DNA of 43,282 nt from a virus, in the IMG/VR virus record IMGVR_UViG_3300027985_001631, positions 1 through 43,282 of that record. One strand, written 5' to 3'. This document shows, one piece after another, positions 7,034 to 13,511 of the stretch. The notes beneath the pieces were generated by a model. That model was not told where the DNA came from and made no database searches. It was given only the letters and a program-made list of their open reading frames with translations. Both the position numbers and the translations under genes were made by a program. Positions within the stretch are counted from its first letter, which is position 1. Each line of letters starts with the position of its first letter.

Positions 7034-8385
7034 TATAAGACTATTTTCGTTACTGACTTCATGTAGTTAATAAACTCATTAATAGCTGCGTTCTGGAACG
7101 CTCTTGTCCTGTCTGCTGCCTGAGAAGTTATATGTATATACTCCTCTATAATTGTTGAGACTACCGTTTGTACACCGTTCTCTATAGCCTTATCCGAGAC
7201 AAGAATTTCACCGTCAGGAGTTACAGAGCCTAAAATACTCTTATCGTCAAAAGTAACTGTGATAATCTGTTTACAAATAGGCTCTGAGTAATTGGCGGAA
7301 GTAAAGAAATGAAATGCACTGTTGAGAACATTAGATTCATCCTGATTGGGCTGATAGGTTTTATAAATAACCCCGCTATCTGTAACCATAAAGGAGGTAT
7401 TTTTTACACTATCTCCTATACAACTCACAAGTGCATTGTATAACTTCCCGGGAAGAAATAAGGTTGCAGCCCTGTCCTCATCCTTAACATAACCGCCCAA
7501 TTCCCTCGGTACTATTGAATTGTTTTCTATGCACTCATGCCATATTGCCTTATCCTGAATTACCGGAACAGATACAAAATCACCCTCAATTGCATTTTCC
7601 AGATACTTTTTATCCTGTATAGAGTTAAGCAGTGTTCTGATTATTACCGGATTATCACACTTGAATATTATGGCCCACATTTTCTCGGGAAGTGACCAAC
7701 CATATTTTATTTGTCGATTCTCTCCCAATTCTATATTCTGAAGATCGTAATCAAATATTGACTCCTTGTCCGTCTCATAACAACGAATCCCCCGGTAATA
7801 AATACAGGCTTTGGGACCATGTTTTCTATATACTTTACCCTCAGGGCATTCGAATAATACCTCATTATCAAGGGCAAGATAATCACGTATATTAAAAAAT
7901 AAATCCTCTATGTAGGGGTTTACAGCTATTTCTATTGAGGTATATTCCCCCATTTCATACGACTGTCTTTCAGAGCTCATTTGATCTTCATCTTTTAATG
8001 GCTCTAAAAGATCATCAATATTTTCAGCAATTCCAAAAGCAATCTTACCCTCATCAAGAGCATTACTGTATAACTCTCTTATTGCATCCCAAAGGGTCCA
8101 TTTATACCCAAAATCAAGGGTTATGGAGGTTTCTATGTTGTTTACTGTAAGAATATCAAACGACTGCTCCCGAAACATCTTAGTAGTTACTCCAAGCTTT
8201 ATTTCGTTTTCCCCGGCAAATATTCTCACGTAGTAACCACTGCGGAGTAAAAATGCCAAAGCGTATTTATTACCGCTCCCAAACTGCCCTATCAGGGACT
8301 TATTATTCCTCTTTGTAGATGCACCCAAAAGAGTAAGGGCCTCAGGCTCTATTATACCTCTGTTTACAATAAATAGTTTCTTCAT
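7033..8385 (-). CDS. GHKL-type ATPase-like protein with swapped motif order
   Basis: Residues 16-50 (ALTLLGASTKRNNKS then LIGQFGSGNKYALAFLLRSG) resemble the G2 box and flanking helix of GHKL ATPases (Hsp90, MutL, MORC). Residues 101-113 (AIRELYSNALDEG) resemble the N box with its catalytic Glu and Mg-binding Asn. In ordinary GHKL proteins the N box comes first, so the order here is reversed, as in a circular permutation. The C terminus has STIIEEYIHITSQAADRTRAFQNA, whose EExxH recalls a degenerate HExxH metalloprotease motif. At 450 aa it is large for an early phage gene. Role unknown. Confidence 0.65.
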   Translation of the reverse strand: MKKLFIVNRGIIEPEALTLLGASTKRNNKSLIGQFGSGNKYALAFLLRSGYYVRIFAGENEIKLGVTTKMFREQSFDILTVNNIETSITLDFGYKWTLWDAIRELYSNALDEGKIAFGIAENIDDLLEPLKDEDQMSSERQSYEMGEYTSIEIAVNPYIEDLFFNIRDYLALDNEVLFECPEGKVYRKHGPKACIYYRGIRCYETDKESIFDYDLQNIELGENRQIKYGWSLPEKMWAIIFKCDNPVIIRTLLNSIQDKKYLENAIEGDFVSVPVIQDKAIWHECIENNSIVPRELGGYVKDEDRAATLFLPGKLYNALVSCIGDSVKNTSFMVTDSGVIYKTYQPNQDESNVLNSAFHFFTSANYSEPICKQIITVTFDDKSILGSVTPDGEILVSDKAIENGVQTVVSTIIEEYIHITSQAADRTRAFQNAAINEFINYMKSVTKIVL

Positions 8386-8396
8386 CTTAGTCTTTT

Positions 8397-8828
8397 TTAT
8401 CTGGTTAAATACTCAAGAATGTTTGCAATTAACGCCTGACGGCCTGTATAATTCATACCCTTATATGTAACCCTAAGGTCTTTTAGCGTAGTGAGGTCGA
8501 AGGCATACCCCTCAGAGAGTTTCTTTTTTGCCTTCATAAGAGTTTCAATGGCCTCACTCTCTGCTCTCAACCTTCTAATAGTAGTAATATCTGTATGAAG
8601 TACGGGCTCACATCCCTTCTCTATTCGGTACGAGCTACCCGAAGGATTCTCTAGGGTTAACTGAATACCGATAGCTCCGTATTTATGAAGCTTACTACCG
8701 AACAATAGATAATCCTCGGTTATCTCCCCTGAGTTATTTAGCTTTCTATAGGCATATCCAACTGAGTTACCGCTTAATACCTTTCCGGCGTAAACGACCT
8801 TTATTTTTTTAACTTCGCTCTGTTCCAT
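8397..8828 (-). CDS. Hypothetical protein (143 aa)
   Basis: No family recognised. The N-terminal half is beta-rich (IKVVYAGKVLSGNSVGYAYRKL; GAIGIQLTLENPSGSSYRIEKG). The C-terminal half is helical and basic (RRLRAESEAIETLMKAKKKL) and ends ANILEYLTR. The gene begins just after a GC-rich hairpin that follows the DUF932-like gene, and ends 11 bases before the GHKL-type ATPase gene. Association with either neighbour is only by position. Confidence 0.65.
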   Translation of the reverse strand: MEQSEVKKIKVVYAGKVLSGNSVGYAYRKLNNSGEITEDYLLFGSKLHKYGAIGIQLTLENPSGSSYRIEKGCEPVLHTDITTIRRLRAESEAIETLMKAKKKLSEGYAFDLTTLKDLRVTYKGMNYTGRQALIANILEYLTR

Positions 8829-8842
8829 TTTTATAAAAGTTT

Positions 8843-8873
8843 GCCCCCGGATGCCCCTAAATGCCCCGGGGGC
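8843..8873 (-). terminator. GC-rich hairpin between the DUF932-like gene and the 143-aa gene
   Basis: Perfect 8-bp arms GCCCCCGG and CCGGGGGC surround a 15-base loop. On the minus strand the hairpin is followed by AAACTTTTATAAAA, so it could act as a weak intrinsic terminator or as an mRNA-stabilising 3' end for the DUF932-like transcript. The right arm and loop also contain a 7-base direct repeat, GGGGCAT, twice. Such GC content stands out in this AT-rich genome. Confidence 0.5.
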
Positions 8874-8883
8874 TGGTTAATAT

Positions 8884-10023
8884 TTATTTACTCCTTACCT
8901 GATTGAAGATATCACCGGCAACCTCCTGCAACTCCATTCTGCGCCTCTCTGTTACGGTATCTCTGTTTGCATAGGCTGTTATACCCTGCGTAAGTTTCCA
9001 TAACGTAGATTCGCCCTGTACACCATCCTCAGGGTTGTTCCTCATAAGGATTTTACCTATCTCCTCCTGTTCACCCTTAAGAAGCTTTCCAGCAAGGAGC
9101 TTAAGCTCTTTTGCAGGGTCGATAACAACCTCGGATGCAGCCTTTACCTCCAACATCCTGTTCTTTATGATCTCTGTATCAAAGAGCTTTTTGGTAAGGT
9201 CCTTTACAGCACTTGCCTGAGTCTCAGAATCCAACCTGTATGTCCTTTCAGATAAGGCAAGATTTTCAGGCAACCTTGCTCCCAAATGAACTGTTTTCAG
9301 CATTGACTCCCGGACCATTCCATTGAGACAAATCCCCTGCATTAAAAAACTCCTGAGTTCAAGTGCTCCATCTCCATAATCTGAGGTTGAAAGCCTTGTG
9401 CCAAAGGCAAGCATTATTACACCGTTGTGTTCCGTAACCATTTCAATAGGAGCTGGTAGTAATGACTCCACCATTACCCGGGTTTCATCCATGAATCCAT
9501 CAGAGAGAACAGCACCATTTCTGAATATCTCTTCAATGTGAGTATTAAAAATCTGCTGTGAATCCAACCTCCTGTATGAGTCCGACAGAAAGCCCCTCAC
9601 TTCATTTCCTACAGCTCTGACCAGCACCTTATTTCTATCAGTCCATCCGTTATGAGTATTCAGGATGTTATAGGCAAGTGTCTGCTGCCACTCCTTTCCT
9701 GCAAGTAGTGCAAGTAAATAAGCCTGAGGAATTGCAAGTTTGTCAGCCACCTGTCTTATGGCATTCTGATTAACTGTAAAATTCTCAACTCCTCCATTTA
9801 TGAAGAATTCTGCCCCAAGCTTACTTTTTCCCTCTCCTATTACTTCAGGATAAAAATTGATACGGGATGATGTACCCTTATTTGAGGTTCCTACTTCAAA
9901 AATAAAATCCCTTGAAATTTTCCCCTCAGTAATTAACCGGGTCATTGTGTTCTGAACGTTCGTCATTCCTTTGGCTAACTTAGCCTCGATTTTTCTGGTT
10001 ACAACTTCATTTAAGTTTTCCAT
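8884..10023 (-). CDS. DUF932-like phage/plasmid protein
   Basis: A 379-aa protein resembling the DUF932 (phage/plasmid-like TIGR03299) family. Its centre, VLVRAVGNEVRGFLSDSYRRLDSQQIF, matches the conserved segment of that family, followed by YGDGALELRSFLMQGICLNGMV. DUF932 proteins are frequent in phage and plasmid early regions but have no proven function; roles in DNA metabolism or anti-defence have been suggested. It lies 4 bases after the DnaA-domain-like gene and ends at a GC-rich hairpin, so it probably closes a transcription unit. Confidence 0.8.
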   Translation of the reverse strand: MENLNEVVTRKIEAKLAKGMTNVQNTMTRLITEGKISRDFIFEVGTSNKGTSSRINFYPEVIGEGKSKLGAEFFINGGVENFTVNQNAIRQVADKLAIPQAYLLALLAGKEWQQTLAYNILNTHNGWTDRNKVLVRAVGNEVRGFLSDSYRRLDSQQIFNTHIEEIFRNGAVLSDGFMDETRVMVESLLPAPIEMVTEHNGVIMLAFGTRLSTSDYGDGALELRSFLMQGICLNGMVRESMLKTVHLGARLPENLALSERTYRLDSETQASAVKDLTKKLFDTEIIKNRMLEVKAASEVVIDPAKELKLLAGKLLKGEQEEIGKILMRNNPEDGVQGESTLWKLTQGITAYANRDTVTERRRMELQEVAGDIFNQVRSK

Positions 10024-10027
10024 AACA

Positions 10028-10525
10028 TTACATTTTTTTGTTAATTAATGATCTTCTTATCTTTTTGAAAATAATACTTGCTGCTTTTTTATCTGTACTT
10101 AAAAGATTAGCGGTAATTGGGTCAATCTCTATATCAACCACATAGTTCTGAAATTTCTTTTTAGTGGATTTTTTAATTGTTGATTTTATAACTACCCCGA
10201 TTTTAAATTCAGAGGGCACAAACTTAACTATCTGTGGTATGGTAACTAGATATTCACATATCTTCTCGGTCTTAACTTTATCAATACCGAGATAATTTTT
10301 TATTACCTTATAAGCGTGCATTGCCGTTGCGTGATCTTTTCCAAACTTCTCACCAAGCTCTTTATACGACATACCCAAAATCTCTTTACCTAGAAAAATA
10401 CAAAGCTGTCTTATAAATACAAGATTCTGCTTTCTTGACTTGGCTGTAGTCTTAATATGCTCTTCATCCTCTTTTTCGGATTCAATAACATATTCACAAA
10501 GTCGATCATAACTGTTCATAATCAA
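10028..10525 (-). CDS. Stand-alone DnaA domain IV-like DNA-binding protein
   Basis: Residues 29-79 carry the pattern of the DnaA C-terminal domain: SRKQNLVFIRQLCIFLGKE, then MSYKELGEKFGKDHATAMHAYKVIKNYL. The FGxDHxTxxHAxxxI segment is the DnaA signature that contacts the 9-mer DnaA box. No AAA+ ATPase domain is present, so it cannot unwind an origin as DnaA does. The remaining part is basic and beta-rich (IKSTIKKSTKKKFQNYVVDIEID). It may mark the phage origin, recruit the phage helicase or compete with host DnaA. It overlaps the upstream gene by 20 bases; the second Met is an alternative start. Confidence 0.78.
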   Translation of the reverse strand: MIMNSYDRLCEYVIESEKEDEEHIKTTAKSRKQNLVFIRQLCIFLGKEILGMSYKELGEKFGKDHATAMHAYKVIKNYLGIDKVKTEKICEYLVTIPQIVKFVPSEFKIGVVIKSTIKKSTKKKFQNYVVDIEIDPITANLLSTDKKAASIIFKKIRRSLINKKM

Positions 10526-10838
10526 TACTATTAAGTATGATATTTATAGCTCCATCATCCATAACACATACATCAGGAATTTTACGGCCCTCGTAATTGA
10601 TTATCCTCCTAACCTCTTCCGATAACCTTCGTGATAAAAAAATATATCTCCCGGGCCTCTCTGTTATTACAATATTGTCCTGAAGTCTTAAATCACATTC
10701 GGGACAAATTTCTTGATATTGATCTTCATTAGCACAGAGACATACAGTCCCTGTCTTTGCTGCCTCTTTTTTAAAATCCTCTCCACAGATACAGCACTTA
10801 CATTCAAATTTACCTATTACATTCTTTTCCATATTCAA
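10506..10838 (-). CDS. Cysteine-rich, probable zinc-binding protein (110 aa)
   Basis: Cysteines are spaced as CKCCICGEDF near residue 13, CLC near residue 33 and CPECDLRL near residue 45, which suggests one or two zinc sites. The rest is a charged alpha/beta segment (YIFLSRRLSEEVRRIINYEGRK). No family was recognised. It overlaps both neighbours by about 20-30 bases, and the Met at residue 3 is an equally good start. Its position next to the DnaA-like gene suggests a replication or regulatory role, but this is inference. Confidence 0.65.
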   Translation of the reverse strand: MNMEKNVIGKFECKCCICGEDFKKEAAKTGTVCLCANEDQYQEICPECDLRLQDNIVITERPGRYIFLSRRLSEEVRRIINYEGRKIPDVCVMDDGAINIILNSIDYEQL

Positions 10839-11109
10839 TTTCTATTACGTTATACATATCTAAATAACCATAAGCATTCGTCTGATTACCCTCTTCATCT
10901 ATTATACGAAAGAAGGTTCTAAAATCCTGTGAGGAGTGCCAGCCAGGATGAAGATCAATAGCCCTATCATCAAGCCTACCATTCTCCTTTATGTGACCTC
11001 TATTAATAAAGAAAGCCATATTACCTTCACAATCCCGACTGTACTCCAAATCCTTCTTCTTATCTCTATTAATATAAAAGTCTCCTAGAAAGCAATTTTG
11101 TGATATCAT
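10810..11109 (-). CDS. Hypothetical protein (99 aa)
   Basis: No family recognised. The sequence contains MISQNCFLGDFYINRDKKKD, a segment AFFINRGHIKENGRLDDRAI, and RTFFRIIDEEGNQTNAYGY. It looks like a small beta-rich soluble protein. It follows the 86-aa gene by one base and overlaps the zinc-binding gene by 29 bases, so it belongs to the same early operon. Confidence 0.6.
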   Translation of the reverse strand: MISQNCFLGDFYINRDKKKDLEYSRDCEGNMAFFINRGHIKENGRLDDRAIDLHPGWHSSQDFRTFFRIIDEEGNQTNAYGYLDMYNVIEIEYGKECNR

Positions 11110-11110
11110 A

Positions 11111-11371
11111 TTATTTACTATATAATGTTACCTTTAAACCTCTGCGAAACTTAAATATAGTCTTATCGGCCCCACCATCTGTTGCGGTATCTATAATACT
11201 ATCAACTATCCTTGCCCCAAGTATTTCAACCAACTTATGATAACCAATTAATTTATGTACCTTCTCTGTCCCCGTAAATCCTGATACCTTTATGCGCCAG
11301 TTCCTATTAATATAAGTACTTGAATTCCTTGTTGTTTGCTCTGTTTTGCCTGTGTTTTTCATGGTATTCAC
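11111..11371 (-). CDS. Hypothetical protein, first gene of the early operon (86 aa)
   Basis: No family recognised. A polar, Thr/Asn-rich N terminus (MNTMKNTGKTEQTTRNSS) precedes a basic body (NWRIKVSGFTGTEKVHKLIGYHKLVEIL) that ends in FKFRRGLKVTLYSK. The net charge is positive, so nucleic acid binding is possible. It is the first gene after a 205-base non-coding gap and probably heads the early transcript. The Met at residue 4 is an alternative start. Confidence 0.65.
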   Translation of the reverse strand: MNTMKNTGKTEQTTRNSSTYINRNWRIKVSGFTGTEKVHKLIGYHKLVEILGARIVDSIIDTATDGGADKTIFKFRRGLKVTLYSK

Positions 11372-11576
11372 CGTATTATTATGATGCTAACTTAAGAACA
11401 TTTTTTATTATACGAAACAAAATTGTATAATATTTTTTATTCTTCACGAATTTTTTTTCGTGCCAGTTATTTTAATTAAAAATGTGATTTAAGGGCTTTA
11501 AATATGATTCAGGTGTATTTATTCAACCTGATATTTATGACAACGGGAAAAGGGCTAATTTGGATTTTGGGTGAAT
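11372..11576. promoter_or_regulatory. AT-rich intergenic region with dyads between lysis and early blocks
   Basis: No ORF is visible. Two inverted repeats stand out: an 8-bp dyad TATTATAC/GTATAATA at 11406-11432 with an 11-base spacer, and a 6-bp hairpin CACGAA/TTCGTG at 11445-11462 around a T-rich loop. A weaker 6-bp dyad TCAGGT/ACCTGA at 11509-11531 lies just past the spanin-like gene and could end the late transcript. An exact TAnnTTTG is absent on the minus strand. The early promoter probably lies here, with the 8-bp dyad as a possible operator. Confidence 0.45.
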
Positions 11577-12185
11577 TTACTTCTTACTCCATATCCTTAC
11601 TCCTGTTTTAAGATAAAACCCGTTATTTATTGAATTGTATTCTACCCCAAAATATCCTTTTGGATATGTGAGTAGTATTTCTGGATTAAAAGTATTGAGT
11701 TTTACTGAAGTCCCTACCCCAATATAAAGGGAAGTATTTAATAACTCAGTTTTATTTGTAATTACCGATTGTGGTTGAAGGAGCTTATAAGTAAACCTGT
11801 GGCCCTTTAAGCTATTTTGAGAAATAGTATCTGTAAGCACGGCAGAGATAAGCGAGTCATTGAAACTCCTCTGATATGTATATTCAGCATAATACCTCCT
11901 AAGTATTTCAGTAGTATCTACCTTATTCGCTCTTATAATTGAGTCGATGACCTTTTTATCAATATATTTTACAGAGTCAATTTTCTCTACATAATAAGGA
12001 AAACTATCTGGAATTTCATGCGGGAGGGTGTCATAAATATAAACAGTGTCATGCAAGGGTTCTGGCAGGATGTTAGCCATTGGATACGTTCTATATCCAA
12101 GATAAAAAACCCCCGCCAGAACTATCACAATGAACGCAACGGCGAGCCAGTTTATAACCTTATGCAGCTGTGTCATAATTATCAA
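11577..12185 (-). CDS. Membrane-anchored, spanin (Rz)-like protein
   Basis: One N-terminal transmembrane segment (INWLAVAFIVIVLAGVFYLGYR) is followed by a periplasmic domain with many Asp, Tyr and Thr residues (HDTVYIYDTLPHEIPDSFPYY) and a helical part (VIDSIIRANKVDTTEILRRYYAEYTYQ). The C terminus is beta-rich (SLYIGVGTSVKL; YFGVEYNSINNGFYLKTGVRIWSKK). DUF6808-type proteins in Bacteroidota phage lysis cassettes look like this. It is the last gene of the cassette, where spanins often sit. Spanin activity is inference. The start may be Met4 (MTQLHKVI). Confidence 0.6.
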   Translation of the reverse strand: MIIMTQLHKVINWLAVAFIVIVLAGVFYLGYRTYPMANILPEPLHDTVYIYDTLPHEIPDSFPYYVEKIDSVKYIDKKVIDSIIRANKVDTTEILRRYYAEYTYQRSFNDSLISAVLTDTISQNSLKGHRFTYKLLQPQSVITNKTELLNTSLYIGVGTSVKLNTFNPEILLTYPKGYFGVEYNSINNGFYLKTGVRIWSKK

Positions 12186-12591
12186 AGATATAGAGCTTAA
12201 ATTTATCAGGGAGTACTGCCCGCAAAAGATTCATGGCATCTGTACTATTTGCCACATCAAGATTACCATCTTTATTTAGGTCTATAAATCTCAGTCCCGG
12301 TAATATGCAGCCTCTTGTATCTTTCTTCTTTCCCGAGGCATAATTACCTATATGTATAAGCACTCCTTCTCTTCCCGGAACGTCTTTGACCCAAAAACAT
12401 ATTCCATACTTTTTATGCTGTATTTTTTCACAATCATAAATTCCAGCAGGAATACAACTAATATTATGCTCATTATCAAGATAGGGCAGTTCCAAGCTCT
12501 TTACGTTTACAACAACCCTGTCTTTGTCGAAAACTATAAAACAGCCAGGAGTCTGCCCCTCTTGATTATTTCGGCTTATTACTGCAAACAT
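12160..12591 (-). CDS. DUF5675-like protein of the lysis cassette
   Basis: A 143-aa protein with the DUF5675 pattern: SLELPYLDNEHNISCIPAGIYDCEKIQHKKYGICFWVKDVPGREGVLIHIGNY, then RGCILPG and a Ca-binding-like DLNKDGNLDVANST segment, ending PDKFKLYIFD. The His (LIHIGN) and Cys (RGCI) are placed like catalytic residues of L,D-transpeptidase-like folds, so a peptidoglycan-related role is plausible but unproven. It lies directly after the holin, joined by a TAATG overlap, and before the spanin-like gene. It is the best endolysin candidate here. Confidence 0.75.
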   Translation of the reverse strand: MFAVISRNNQEGQTPGCFIVFDKDRVVVNVKSLELPYLDNEHNISCIPAGIYDCEKIQHKKYGICFWVKDVPGREGVLIHIGNYASGKKKDTRGCILPGLRFIDLNKDGNLDVANSTDAMNLLRAVLPDKFKLYIFDNYDTAA

Positions 12592-13016
12592 TACTCACTT
12601 GGTTTAAACCACCCATCAACGTAATCAAGGACGGTTTTTATAACAGGAATATCAAAAATACCATTTGCAGCAAGCCCGGCCCCAAGTCCATAAATAATCG
12701 CTTTCAATATTGAAAAGTCTGCCGCAAACCCATAATTAAGTAAATCAGAGACCACGATCAAAATTATAGCCACAACCCAGGCAATTAACTGCTTAAGAAA
12801 CTTCTTTTCAACCTTTAATATTCCCGTTAACAGGGCTGCGATAAATGCCGTTAGGACAGATACGCCAAGAAGAGACCCGAAATAAACATTAATGTTTGTA
12901 ATTACATCCATTACATCATCAGGTACAGGGACATCCTGTGCCATTACAGGAAGAGCAAAAGCTACCATAATAATAATCGTAATGGCAACTGTGAATAACA
13001 ATTTAATTTTTTTCAT
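12591..13016 (-). CDS. Holin-like membrane protein
   Basis: A 141-aa protein with an N-terminal signal-like segment (FTVAITIIIMVAFALPVMAQ, possible cleavage after MAQ), then three hydrophobic helices (SLLGVSVLTAFIAALLTGIL; LIAWVVAIILIVVSDLL; ILKAIIYGLGAGLAANGIF) and a charged C terminus. Small multi-pass membrane proteins next to cell-wall enzymes are holins in many phages. A cleavable signal is unusual for a holin and may affect topology. The start codon follows a 70-base gap after the coiled-coil gene. Confidence 0.7.
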   Translation of the reverse strand: MKKIKLLFTVAITIIIMVAFALPVMAQDVPVPDDVMDVITNINVYFGSLLGVSVLTAFIAALLTGILKVEKKFLKQLIAWVVAIILIVVSDLLNYGFAADFSILKAIIYGLGAGLAANGIFDIPVIKTVLDYVDGWFKPSE

Positions 13017-13086
13017 AACAAATAATTTTGATTAAACTTTGATATATTAAGTCTCTACAAAGATCGTATATTTTATATTATACCAA

Positions 13087-13500
13087 CTACTTAATAGCCT
13101 CAGTATTTACAACTTTTTTTGTAAAAACCTTAAAGGGGTTATTTTCTACCACAGCGGCCAAAGATAAAAGAACCATTACAACAATAGCCCCAACAAATAA
13201 CTTAGGATGTCTTAATACGAAATTAAGGTCAGCATACTTTTCTAGTAATATCCCATCTATTCTTTTATCCATTTTTTCAACTACAGGACAATTCGACTCT
13301 CTAGTATCTAATATGGTTTGTGCTTTCTGTTTAAAAGCCTCTAGTTCTGTAACCCTTCCATTGGTTTTAGTTGTCTGCTTTTCTATGGCTTCAAGAATAT
13401 CTGTTATATGAATCATGTGACCATTTAGAAGGGTTGTTAATCCTTTAAATCTCTCTTCATAATAAAGGTCCTTATAATTATCAGTATTCTTTTTTGCCAT
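13087..13500 (-). CDS. Coiled-coil protein with one C-terminal transmembrane helix
   Basis: The N-terminal 95 residues are helical with heptad character (ITDILEAIEKQTTKTNGRVTELEAFKQKA), followed by one hydrophobic helix (LFVGAIVVMVLLSLAAVVE, residues 101-119) and a short basic tail. This layout recalls XhlA-like holin partners and other lysis accessory proteins. It stands between the beta-helix protein gene and the holin gene. Assignment as a lysis accessory is by layout and position only. Confidence 0.6.
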   Translation of the reverse strand: MAKKNTDNYKDLYYEERFKGLTTLLNGHMIHITDILEAIEKQTTKTNGRVTELEAFKQKAQTILDTRESNCPVVEKMDKRIDGILLEKYADLNFVLRHPKLFVGAIVVMVLLSLAAVVENNPFKVFTKKVVNTEAIK

Positions 13501-13511
13501 GAGTGTAAAAA

